Part shown: one piece after another, positions 35,371 to 43,109 of the stretch | Numbering within the stretch: position 1 is the first letter of the stretch | How the letters are laid out: every line of letters begins with the position of its first letter | From: Alphaproteobacteria bacterium | GTDB lineage: Bacteria; Pseudomonadota; Alphaproteobacteria; Sphingomonadales; Sphingomonadaceae | DNA length: 46,185 nucleotides | Direction: 5' to 3' | Assembly (NCBI GenBank): GCA_019239415.1 | Contig: JAFAZW010000077.1 | Coordinates: 1 to 46,185, forward strand | Notes under the pieces: model-generated | The model's input: the letters and a program-made list of their open reading frames with translations, nothing else | What the model was told of the DNA's origin: nothing | Database searches by the model: none | Program-made: the position numbers and the translations under genes

Positions 35371-35421
35371 GGGCCCCCTCCACCGCGCTTCGCGCGGTCC
35401 CCCTCCCCGTCCCGGGGAGGA
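35371..35421. repeat. Right direct repeat flanking the terminase cassette
   Basis: Same orientation and nearly the same sequence as 32821-32873 (GGGCCCCCTCCACCGC, then GCTTCGCGCGGTCCCCCTCC). It ends just at the stop codon of phaR. Confidence 0.88.
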
Positions 35422-35422
35422 A

Positions 35423-35980
35423 CTACCTCGCGAGCTTGTCGACCTTGGCCTGGAGGGCGGCGAGCTCCTCGCGGAGGCGCTTGAGCTCTTCGTCGCGGCC
35501 GGGCTCGGCGCCGCTGCCCGAGGACGAGGCCGCGGACTTCGCGGTCGCACCGCCCGCCGCGGCCTGGAACATCTCCAGGTTCCGCCTGGCGAGGTCGGCG
35601 AACGGGTTGGCGGTGAAGGCGCCGGCGAGCGTCTCGCGGAGCTGCGCCTGGTTGCGCTGGAAGGTCTCGAGGCTCGCTTCGAGATAGTGCGGCACCATGT
35701 TCTGGGCGGCGCCGCCGTAGAGGCCGATCAGCTGCCGCAGGAAATTGACCGGCAGCATCGTCGCGCCGCGCGATTCCTCGTCCATGATGATCTGGGTGAG
35801 GACCTGGCGGGTGATGTCGTCGCCGCTCTTCGCGTCGACCACCTTGAACTCGCGCTTCTGGCGGACGAACTCGGCGAGCCGCTCCAACGTGATGTAGGAC
35901 GAGCTTTCGGTGTCGTAGAGCCGCCGGTTCGCGTATTTCTTGATGATGATCGGATCACCGCCCGAGCCCGACGCCGCCAT
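35423..35980 (-). CDS. phaR: Polyhydroxyalkanoate synthesis regulator PhaR
   Basis: A 185-residue repressor. The N-terminal PHB accumulation regulatory domain is complete: IIIKKYANRRLYDTESSSYI, LAEFVRQKREFKVVDAKSGD, DITRQVLTQIIMDEESRG. The PHB_acc domain follows (LPVNFLRQLIGLYGGAAQNM, then VPHYLEASLETFQRNQAQLR). A C-terminal coiled coil (LKRLREELAALQAKVDKLAR) may mediate oligomer formation. PhaR binds PHA granules and represses phasin and its own gene when polymer is absent. It is divergent from a PhaC-like gene, and a thiolase that could supply acetoacetyl-CoA lies at 44748. Confidence 0.94.
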   Translation of the reverse strand: MAASGSGGDPIIIKKYANRRLYDTESSSYITLERLAEFVRQKREFKVVDAKSGDDITRQVLTQIIMDEESRGATMLPVNFLRQLIGLYGGAAQNMVPHYLEASLETFQRNQAQLRETLAGAFTANPFADLARRNLEMFQAAAGGATAKSAASSSGSGAEPGRDEELKRLREELAALQAKVDKLAR

Positions 35981-36071
35981 CGATCGTCCTCCCGTCGAAG
36001 AGAGGACTGCCCTAGCAGCAAAGCTTGCCGCACCGCAACACAGGCCGCGGCCGCTGCCGCTGTTCCTCTCT

Positions 36072-37070
36072 ATGCTGCGCAGCGAAACCGAAGCGGAGCC
36101 GGCGCGGATGGCGCGGGCGCTGGCGGGGCTGAGGCGCTACCAGGAGGCCGCGCGCGAGGCGGGGCCGGCGCCGCCCCCGGCCGTCGCGGAGGCGTTCGGG
36201 GCGAGGCTCAGGGACTATGGCGGGCGCGGCGCGGCGACCGTCTTCGTGCCGTCGCTGATCAACCCGCCCTCGATCCTCGACCTCGCCGCGGACAATTCGC
36301 TGCTGAGGTGGCTCGCGGCCGAGGGCGGCGTCCGGCCGCTGCTCCTCGACTGGGGCTGGGACGTGGCGGCGCGGCGCGACCTCGATGTCGGGGGCCATGT
36401 CGAGGCGATCCTGCTGCCGCTGCTCGAGGCGCTGGGGGAGCCGGCGGCGCTCGTCGGCTACTGCCTCGGCGGCACGATGGCGCTCGGCGCCGCGGCGCGC
36501 CTGATGGGGCGGGTGCCGGACCGCGTGACCGGCGTCGCGACGATCGCCGCGCCGTGGCGCTTCGCCGGCTTTCCGGACGACTCGCGCCGGCTGCTCGCGG
36601 GCCTGTGGGAGGCGACGCGCGGCACGGCGGAGCGGCTCGGCCTGCTGCCGATGGAGGCGCTGCAGAGCGCCTTCTGGAGCCTCGACCCCGCCCGCACCGT
36701 CGCCAAGTTCGAGGCGTTCGCCGCGATGCCGCCGGACAGCGCCGAAGCGCGCGCCTTCGTCCGCCTCGAAGACTGGGCGAACGACGGCCCGCCCCTCCCC
36801 TTCGCCGCCGCCCGCGAGCTGTTCGAGGGCTTCTTCCACGCCGACACCCCCGGGCGCGGCGGATGGCTCCTCCCCGACCCCGCCGCCCTCGCCTGCCCGC
36901 TGCTGGAGATCGTCTCGACCACCGACCGCATCGTCCCCGCCGCGACCGCCGCCGGCGCGGGCGCGCGGATCGAGACGGCGCGCGGCCATGTCGGGATGGT
37001 AGTGGGCGGGTCGGCGAAGGAGGTGCTGTGGGGGCCGCTGGCGGGGTGGCTCAGGGGGGTTGGGGGTTAG
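36072..37070 (+). CDS. PhaC-like alpha/beta hydrolase, short form
   Basis: A protein of about 332 residues with the catalytic elements of PHA synthase: the modified lipase box GYCLGG with Cys as nucleophile, Asp in VSTTDRIVP and His in ARGHVGMV. LLLDWGWD and FVPSLINPPSILDLAADNSL are also PhaC-like. Class I synthases have about 560-600 residues, so this one lacks the long N-terminal domain. It may be a synthase-related depolymerase or transferase rather than a true synthase. The start is uncertain: ATG 36072 is used, but the preceding codons (RPRPLPLFLS) look conserved and a rarer start may be used. Divergent from phaR. Confidence 0.78.
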   Translation: MLRSETEAEPARMARALAGLRRYQEAAREAGPAPPPAVAEAFGARLRDYGGRGAATVFVPSLINPPSILDLAADNSLLRWLAAEGGVRPLLLDWGWDVAARRDLDVGGHVEAILLPLLEALGEPAALVGYCLGGTMALGAAARLMGRVPDRVTGVATIAAPWRFAGFPDDSRRLLAGLWEATRGTAERLGLLPMEALQSAFWSLDPARTVAKFEAFAAMPPDSAEARAFVRLEDWANDGPPLPFAAARELFEGFFHADTPGRGGWLLPDPAALACPLLEIVSTTDRIVPAATAAGAGARIETARGHVGMVVGGSAKEVLWGPLAGWLRGVGG

Positions 37071-37095
37071 GGGTTGGGGGTGGCGCGAGAGCAGT

Positions 37096-37683
37096 TTATC
37101 GGGCGCGCCGCGACTTGATCAGTCCCCGAATGGCGCGAGCCTGATCGCTGGCGACTTCGTAGAGAAACGGGATCGAGCAGGGTGCCTGCAGCAGCGCGAG
37201 GGCGTGCTTGTCCGGCGCCGGGAAGATCGTGCCGCTCGGCCCGCGCAACGGCGGGACCGGGGAGCCGGGCCGGCGAAGCGCGATGAGGTAGGGACCGGCC
37301 GGCATGGTGTCGGGTTCGCTGAAAGTGGAATTGTCCCATGTCACCGACAGCGTCCTACCGGCCCGGCCGGCTAGCACCTCGTCGACGCGGACATCGAAGC
37401 GGGCATAGTCCGGCAACAGCTTTCCGCGCGGATCCTGGTAGAACTTGCGCATATCCGCGGGCAATTTGGGCGAGGCCAGCATCCTGTCGCGAAACGCCTG
37501 GTCGCGGATGATGCGGTAGTTCGCGACGCGGCCCACGACGACCACGTCGGCAAAGCGCACATCGTCGAGGTTGGGCCTCACGAAGATCCGACACGCATCG
37601 GCGGCGGCGGGCAACACGGACGCCGATGCCGCGGCCGCGATGAGAATCCAGGGACGGCAGAGAATCTTGACGTTTGCGCGCAT
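37096..37683 (-). CDS. Secreted hypothetical protein
   Basis: A 195-residue protein with a signal peptide (PWILIAAAASASVLPAAADA). The mature part starts CRIFVRPNLDDVRFADVVVV followed by GRVANYRII; a later FDVRVDEVLAGRAGRTLSV pattern suggests a small beta-barrel or OB-like domain of the kind seen in secreted proteins with the ADVVFVGKV pattern. Function unknown. Convergent with the PhaC-like gene. Confidence 0.72.
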   Translation of the reverse strand: MRANVKILCRPWILIAAAASASVLPAAADACRIFVRPNLDDVRFADVVVVGRVANYRIIRDQAFRDRMLASPKLPADMRKFYQDPRGKLLPDYARFDVRVDEVLAGRAGRTLSVTWDNSTFSEPDTMPAGPYLIALRRPGSPVPPLRGPSGTIFPAPDKHALALLQAPCSIPFLYEVASDQARAIRGLIKSRRAR

Positions 37684-37846
37684 GGCGGCTCGACCCGTCG
37701 ATGATGGGACGCCCAGCCTAAGGTGCAGATGCTAACTTCCTCTTTCAGCGGCCGGTCGGCGCGTCGCGGTGCGCGATGCCCCGGCCTCGAGGCGTCCCGC
37801 CTTCCCGCCCGTTGCGCAGACGGGGCCTCTGCGCGATGCTCCCGCC

Positions 37847-38257
37847 ATGGACGGGAAGAGGCTGCTGCACCCGCGCGAGCTGCAGAAACGGGCCGCCGCC
37901 CTCGCGGCCCTGCTGGGGCACACCGACTTTGCGCTCGGCTGCGAGCCGAGGCACGACGGATCGGCGCATCTCGAAATCGGCGAGGCTTACGATTGGGTCG
38001 TCACCGAACGGGGGCAGGAACTCGAGCGGCGTCGAACGACGGACCCCGACGAGCTGCTCTACTGGTTCCTCTGCGGGCTGACCTCTTCGATGGCCTCAGA
38101 TCACGAGGTGCGGCAGCGCCGCAGCGGCGAGGACCCACGCCGGCAGCTGTTCGCCAAGGAGGTCGCGCTGCTCGAAAAGCTTTCTCCCGGATGGGCGGCG
38201 CGGAGGCGGCGCGAACAGGCGGAAACCCTCGCCCGGTATCCGTTCGCGGACCGATGA
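37847..38257 (+). CDS. Imm63-family immunity protein
   Basis: A 136-residue protein. The region DWVVTERGQELERRRTTDPD, ELLYWFLCGLTSSMAS, RQLFAKEVALLEKLSPGW and QAETLARYPF follows the Imm63 pattern (ERG.E..RR.T.D.DELLYW, LSP.W). Imm63 proteins protect against polymorphic toxins. No toxin gene is next to it, so it is an orphan immunity gene or protects from a neighbour's toxin. The ATG at 37847 is preceded by CTCCCGCC, a weak ribosome site. Confidence 0.75.
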   Translation: MDGKRLLHPRELQKRAAALAALLGHTDFALGCEPRHDGSAHLEIGEAYDWVVTERGQELERRRTTDPDELLYWFLCGLTSSMASDHEVRQRRSGEDPRRQLFAKEVALLEKLSPGWAARRRREQAETLARYPFADR

Positions 38258-38367
38258 GGGTCGTTCCGTCGCGGGCGCGCCGCCAGGTTTTCTCTTCCAA
38301 CCGCCGACTTCCGCGGCGGTGGCGTCCGACGTAGGAAGGTCCTTCGAAAGCGCGAGGAGAGTGACGA

Positions 38368-38790
38368 ATGCGCGTCATGGTGATGGTCAAGGCGACGGCG
38401 GACAGCGAGGCGGGTGCGATGCCCTCCACCGCCATGCTGGCGGAGATGGGCCGCTACAACGAGGAGCTGGTGGCGGCCGGGATCATGCAGGCCGGCGAGG
38501 GGCTGAAGCCGTCCTCGGCGGGCAAGCGCATCGCCTTCGACGGCGCGAGCCGGACGGTAACCGACGGCCCCTTCGCGCGCGCGGGCGAGCTCGTCGCCGG
38601 CTTCTGGATCTGGCGGGTCAAGGACATGGACGAGGCGGTCGAATGGGCGAAACGCTGCCCCAATCCGATGCCGGGCCCCAGCGTGCTGGAGCTCCGGCCG
38701 CTCATGGAGATGGAGGATTTCGGCGACGCGCTGACGCCGGAGCTGGCGGAGCAGGAAGCGCGGCTGCGGGAGGAGACTGCGGCGCGCTGA
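38368..38790 (+). CDS. YciI family protein (DGPF domain)
   Basis: The 140-residue protein has the YciI/DGPF fold: VMVMVKATADSEAGAMPS, YNEELVAAGIMQAGEGLKPS, TVTDGPFARAGELVAGFWIW and EAVEWAKRCPNPM. YciI-like proteins form small dimers, and some members are hydrolases or cofactors of ECF sigma factor systems; no sigma factor gene is adjacent here. The ribosome site is GAGGAGAGTGACGA. Confidence 0.9.
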   Translation: MRVMVMVKATADSEAGAMPSTAMLAEMGRYNEELVAAGIMQAGEGLKPSSAGKRIAFDGASRTVTDGPFARAGELVAGFWIWRVKDMDEAVEWAKRCPNPMPGPSVLELRPLMEMEDFGDALTPELAEQEARLREETAAR

Positions 38791-38942
38791 GCGAGAAGCG
38801 TGGGTCCATTCCCAGAGCGGCGCCGCGGGGTCCCGCCACGTTCGCCGGCCTGGCGAGGATCGGCCCACGCCGCCGGAGATGCGAATCGGGAAGCAGAAGC
38901 TGAAGGATCCGAACGGGCGGCCGATCATTGCGGCCCGGCGCG

Positions 38943-39725
38943 TCAAAAGCGCAGCGACAGGCCGAAATAGGTTTCGACGTCGGGCATCGGGCGGGTGAGA
39001 CCGAAATTGGCGCCCCCGTCGATCTGCACGTCCTTCGAAAGCGCATAGGCCAGAGCCGCGTCGGCCGAGGCCTGCTTGACCGTCTCGCCCCGTTGGAAGT
39101 CGAGGCCGGCCCACAACTCGCCGGTGGCGGTGAGACGCGCGGCCACCGGCACCGAGAGATTGACGACGTTCGCAAGGGCGAAGTGACGGCCGCCGCCGCG
39201 GGCATCGGCGAGAACGTCCATTTCCGGCCCGAGCGTCATCGTCGCCCGTCCAACGAATGCGAAGCTGATCGGCAGGGCGGCGCCCCCCTCGACCCTGCCA
39301 TTGCCAAGGCCGCGGCCGGCGGTCGGCAGCTTGAGGAACGGGATCACGGCCGCCTGGACGCTCGCATCGGCACGGGTCAGCCGCCGCTTGTAGCGTATCA
39401 CCATATCGCCAACGCCGGAGAGGCGCCGGGCGGAGCTATCGCGCGTCGTCAGCTCGGCATAGGGCGTGAGGCCGATCTGCAGGTCGGAACGCTCGGTCAA
39501 GCCCAGCTTCAGGACGGACGCGCCGATCGTCACCAGCTCGGTGCGGGTCCGCTGCGCGTCTTTCAGCGTCCAGCCGAGCGCCGCCGTTTCGAGCTGGAGC
39601 CTTCCGGGCGGTACGGTGCAGACGGCATTCGCCTTGCCGGGGCGGTCGGTGCAGATCGGCGCGTCCTCGGCCTGCGCGGCTCCCGCGGCAAAGGCCGCCA
39701 GCATCAGTGCGGCAAGGCGGATCAT
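38943..39725 (-). CDS. Outer-membrane transporter, MetA-pathway of phenol degradation-like barrel
   Basis: The 260-residue protein has a signal peptide (LAALMLAAFAAGAAQAE) and a series of amphipathic strands ending in a C-terminal Phe (YFGLSLRF), which marks an outer-membrane barrel. CTDRPGKANAVCTVPPGRLQ then LETAALGW, and GVGDMVIRYKRRL, are typical of the Phenol_MetA_deg family. Its start overlaps the kup stop by four bases (ATGA), so the two are coupled. A role in passage of small molecules across the outer membrane is inferred. Confidence 0.82.
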   Translation of the reverse strand: MIRLAALMLAAFAAGAAQAEDAPICTDRPGKANAVCTVPPGRLQLETAALGWTLKDAQRTRTELVTIGASVLKLGLTERSDLQIGLTPYAELTTRDSSARRLSGVGDMVIRYKRRLTRADASVQAAVIPFLKLPTAGRGLGNGRVEGGAALPISFAFVGRATMTLGPEMDVLADARGGGRHFALANVVNLSVPVAARLTATGELWAGLDFQRGETVKQASADAALAYALSKDVQIDGGANFGLTRPMPDVETYFGLSLRF

Positions 39726-41635
39726 ATTCTCAGCTGGCTGCCCAGCTCGATCACCCGGTTGGTCGGGAGCTTGAAGAATTCCATCGCGCTTTCAGAGCTC
39801 TTCATCATCCAGGCGAACAGCCGCTCGCGCCATAGCGCCATGCCGGGCTGCTCGCGGCTGGCGATGAGCTTCTGCCGGCCCAGAAAGAAGCTCGTGCGCA
39901 TCATGTCGAAGCCGCCGCCGCACGTTTCGATGCGGGCGAGGTCGGCGGGTACGTCGATCTCGTCGATGAAGCCGTAGTGGAGGATGACACGATAGAAGCC
40001 CCGGCCGGCGCCATGGACCTCCAGCCGTTCCTCCGGCGGGACGCGCGGGATATCCTCGATCTTGACGGTGAGGATCAGGACGCGCTCGTGCAGCACCTGG
40101 TTGTGCTTGAGGTTGTGCAGGAGCGCCGACGGCACGGTGTCGGGCGCGGTCGCGAGGAAGACCGCCGTGCCCTTTGCGCGATGCGCGGAGGCCGTCGCCG
40201 ACGTGATGAAGAGGTCCAGCGGCATCGCCTCCTCCTGAAGCCGCTCCCGCATCAGCCGGCGCCCGGTCGCCCAGGTGGTCAGCACCGTGAAGAGGATGAG
40301 GCCGACGAGGATCGGGAACCAGGCGCCTTCGAACAGCTTGGCGAGGCCCGAGGCGAGAAATGCGAGGTCGACGGCGACAAACAGGAGGAACCCCGTCCCG
40401 CCTTGCCACAGCGGGCGCTTCCAGATCCGGAACACCACCACATATTGCATCAGCGTCGTGATCAGCATGGTGCCGACCACCGCCAGCCCGTAGGCCGGCA
40501 GCATCGCCGCCGACTGGCGGAACGCGACGACGAGCAGCGCGACCATCGTCGCGAGCGCCCAATTGACCGCCGGGAGGTAGATCTGCCCCTTGGCGTGCGA
40601 GGAGGTGTGCAGGATGCGCATCCGCGGCAGGAAGCCGAGCTGGATCGCCTGCTGCGTCACCGAAAAGGCGCCGGAGATGACCGCCTGGCTCGCGATGATC
40701 GTCGCCAGCGTCGCGACGACGAGCAGGGGGATGGTGAGCGCCGGCGAGACCATGTGGAAGAACGGGTTGTCGACGAATTGCGGATGCTCGAGCAGCATCG
40801 CCGCCTGTCCCATGTAGTTGATCATCAGCGCGGGCAGCACGACCGCCAGCCAGGCCATGGTGATCGGCCGGCGGCCGAAATGCCCCATGTCGGCGTAGAG
40901 CGCCTCGGTGCCGGTCACCGCGTAGACTACCGCGCCGAGCGAGAGGAACGAGAAGAGGGGATGGGCGGCGAAGAAGCCCCAGATATGGACCGGGCTCAGT
41001 GCGGCAAGGACCTCGGGCCGCCTCCAGATATGGTGCAGGCCCATCGCGGCGATGACGAGGAAATAGACGAGCATCACCGGGCCGAACATCTTGCCGACCC
41101 GATCCGTCCCATGCCGCTGGATCGCGAACAGTCCGGTCAGGATCGCGAGCGCGATCCACACGATGTAGGGCTGGAAGGCGGCGCTGACGACCCCGAGCCC
41201 CTCGACGGCCGAGACGACCGAGATGGCCGGCGTCAGCATCGCGTCCGCGTAGAAGAGGGCCGTCGCGAACAGGGCGGCCGCGAGCAGCCATCGCCCCGGT
41301 GCCGCCGCGCCGAGCCGCCGCTGGATCAGCGCGTAGAGAGCCATGCTGCCGCCTTCGCCGCGATTGTCGCAGCGCATGACGATGAACACATACTTCACCG
41401 TCACCACGAAGACGAAGCTCCAGAAGATCAGGCTGACAATGCCGTAGAGATCGGTGAGGCCGGTTTGCAGATGGTAGCGCGGGTCGAGCGTCGCCTGGAG
41501 CGCGTAGAGCGGACTGGTGCCGATGTCGCCGAACACGACTCCGAGCGCGCCGAGCGCGAGCGCGGCCTGTCGGCCGTGGACGGGGGATGCGGCTTCGGCA
41601 GGCGCGACCGCAGCGGAACGAGCGAGTGTGGACAT
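39722..41635 (-). CDS. kup: Potassium transporter Kup
   Basis: A 637-residue inner-membrane potassium/proton symporter. The KUP signature ALGVVFGDIGTSPLYAL lies at residues 31-47. About twelve transmembrane helices follow (for example GVVSAAFQPYIVWIALAILT and LAVVLPALMINYMGQAAMLL), with GTEALYADMGHFGRRPI and SHAKGQIYLPAVNWAL. A cytoplasmic tail follows at about 460-637. The gene is divergent from the KdpD/KdpE-like fusion gene, 115 bases away, and coupled to the barrel gene after it. Confidence 0.95.
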   Translation of the reverse strand: MSTLARSAAVAPAEAASPVHGRQAALALGALGVVFGDIGTSPLYALQATLDPRYHLQTGLTDLYGIVSLIFWSFVFVVTVKYVFIVMRCDNRGEGGSMALYALIQRRLGAAAPGRWLLAAALFATALFYADAMLTPAISVVSAVEGLGVVSAAFQPYIVWIALAILTGLFAIQRHGTDRVGKMFGPVMLVYFLVIAAMGLHHIWRRPEVLAALSPVHIWGFFAAHPLFSFLSLGAVVYAVTGTEALYADMGHFGRRPITMAWLAVVLPALMINYMGQAAMLLEHPQFVDNPFFHMVSPALTIPLLVVATLATIIASQAVISGAFSVTQQAIQLGFLPRMRILHTSSHAKGQIYLPAVNWALATMVALLVVAFRQSAAMLPAYGLAVVGTMLITTLMQYVVVFRIWKRPLWQGGTGFLLFVAVDLAFLASGLAKLFEGAWFPILVGLILFTVLTTWATGRRLMRERLQEEAMPLDLFITSATASAHRAKGTAVFLATAPDTVPSALLHNLKHNQVLHERVLILTVKIEDIPRVPPEERLEVHGAGRGFYRVILHYGFIDEIDVPADLARIETCGGGFDMMRTSFFLGRQKLIASREQPGMALWRERLFAWMMKSSESAMEFFKLPTNRVIELGSQLRI

Positions 41636-41750
41636 AAAGGTTCAGGTGGGCCCGGCCGGCATAAAGATTCCATGTGGATCAGGGCTGCACCAGGCGCGTT
41701 CGCGCGATTCACCCTCGACGCGGCCGGAGTGCCGCGCGATCTTCGGCGAC

Positions 41751-43091
41751 GTGACGAAGACCCCCCTCCTCCGGCCCCGCGGCACGGCGTGGGACGTGCC
41801 GGCCCGCGCGGCGGCGCTGACCGCGATGATCGCCGCCGTCACGGTCGCGGGGCTGCTGATAGCGCCGCGCTGGGGCACCACGCCGGTGGTGCTGCTCTAC
41901 ATTGCGCCCGTCCTCGCCGCCGGCGTCTATTTCGGCTTCTGGCCGGCGCTCGCCGCCGCGGTCGCCTCCCCGCTCGTCTACAATTTCTTCTTCACCGAGC
42001 CTTATCATACGCTGCTGATCAGCAGCCCCGCCGACGTCGTGAGCGTCCTCGTGCTGTTCCTGGTCGCGCTGGTGACCAGCCGCCTCGCCGGCTCCGTGCG
42101 GGAGCAGGCGCGGCTCGCCCAGGCGCACGCCGCGCGCAACGCGACCATCGCCGGTCTGGCGCGGCGCCTGCTCACCTGCACCTCCGAGCAGGAGATCGCC
42201 GACGTCGCGGCGGACGAACTCGCGCAGGTCTTCGGCTGCAACGCGGTGGTGGTGGGTGCCGCAGCCGGGCAGCCCGTCTCCGCCGCCGCGCCGGCGACCG
42301 TCCAGCTCACGCCGGCCGACCGCGCCGTCGCCGCCTTCGTCGTCGAGAAGGGGGAGCGTGCCGGCCGCGGCGTCGACCGCTCCATCCCGACCGAGTGGCA
42401 GTTCCATCCGGTGCGGGCCGGCGCCGCCGTGATCGCGGCCGCCGGCCTCGCCCGCGACGACGGCGCCCCCGCGGTGGCGAGAAGCCAATTGCCGCTCCTC
42501 GACAATCTGCTCGATCAGGTGGCGCTCGCACTCGAGCGCGGGCGGCTCGAAGCGGAGGCGCGCGAATTCGCGCGCGCCCGCGCGCGCGACACGGTCCGTG
42601 CGACCCTCCTGTCGTCGATCGGCCAGGACCTGAAGCCGCGGCTGATCGCGATCGCCGGGGCCGTCCGCCAATTGCGGCGCAGCGGCTCCGCGGAGAAGGA
42701 GCCGCTGTCGTTGATCGGCTCGGAGACGGCGCAACTCGACCGATACCTCGCCAACCTTCTGGAGCTGGATCCCGAATCCGACCAGCGGCCCCTTCAGATC
42801 GATGGCGTGACGATCGACCTCTTCCGCCGCGCGGTGACTCGGGACGGCGAAGCCGTGCACCTGTCCCCCAAGGAATATGCGGTGCTTGCGGAGCTCGCCA
42901 GGCATCCCGGGCGTGTCCTCACCCACGCACATTTGCTCCGCAGCGCCTGGGGCCCCGCGCACGAGAGCCAGATCGACTACCTCCGCGTCGCGGTCCGCGG
43001 CCTTCGCCAGAAGCTCGAACACAGCCCGTCCGACCCTCAACTCATCGTCAATGAGCCCGCGGTCGGATATCGGCTGAAGGTGGCGCAATAG
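41751..43091 (+). CDS. Membrane-bound regulator: KdpD-type DUF4118 + GAF-like + pseudo-HisKA + KdpE-type winged helix
   Basis: A 446-residue protein. Residues 17-115 are a DUF4118 domain of four helices with YNFFFTEPYHTL, the KdpD hallmark. About 130-275 is GAF-like. About 280-345 matches the KdpD dimerisation helices, but SIGQDLKPRL has Q292 where KdpD has the phosphorylated His (SISHDLRTPL), and the ATPase domain is absent. Instead residues 350-445 are an OmpR/PhoB winged helix (VHLSPKEYAVLAELARHPGR, VLTHAHLLRSAWGP, YLRVAVRGLRQKLE, VGYRLK), closest to KdpE. There is no receiver domain, and no N-terminal KdpD/Usp domain. It should act as a membrane one-component regulator, in the manner of ToxR/CadC. 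Divergence from kup suggests potassium control. GTG 41751 is the start used; the frame is open further upstream. Confidence 0.85.
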   Translation: MTKTPLLRPRGTAWDVPARAAALTAMIAAVTVAGLLIAPRWGTTPVVLLYIAPVLAAGVYFGFWPALAAAVASPLVYNFFFTEPYHTLLISSPADVVSVLVLFLVALVTSRLAGSVREQARLAQAHAARNATIAGLARRLLTCTSEQEIADVAADELAQVFGCNAVVVGAAAGQPVSAAAPATVQLTPADRAVAAFVVEKGERAGRGVDRSIPTEWQFHPVRAGAAVIAAAGLARDDGAPAVARSQLPLLDNLLDQVALALERGRLEAEAREFARARARDTVRATLLSSIGQDLKPRLIAIAGAVRQLRRSGSAEKEPLSLIGSETAQLDRYLANLLELDPESDQRPLQIDGVTIDLFRRAVTRDGEAVHLSPKEYAVLAELARHPGRVLTHAHLLRSAWGPAHESQIDYLRVAVRGLRQKLEHSPSDPQLIVNEPAVGYRLKVAQ

Positions 43092-43109
43092 CAGCGAGGG
43101 CGAGCCCCC

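Noticed and set aside
39977-43054. A 1025-codon plus-strand frame antisense to kup
   Set aside because: It is the shadow of kup and of the fusion regulator in another frame; the translation is highly charged with no recognisable motif.
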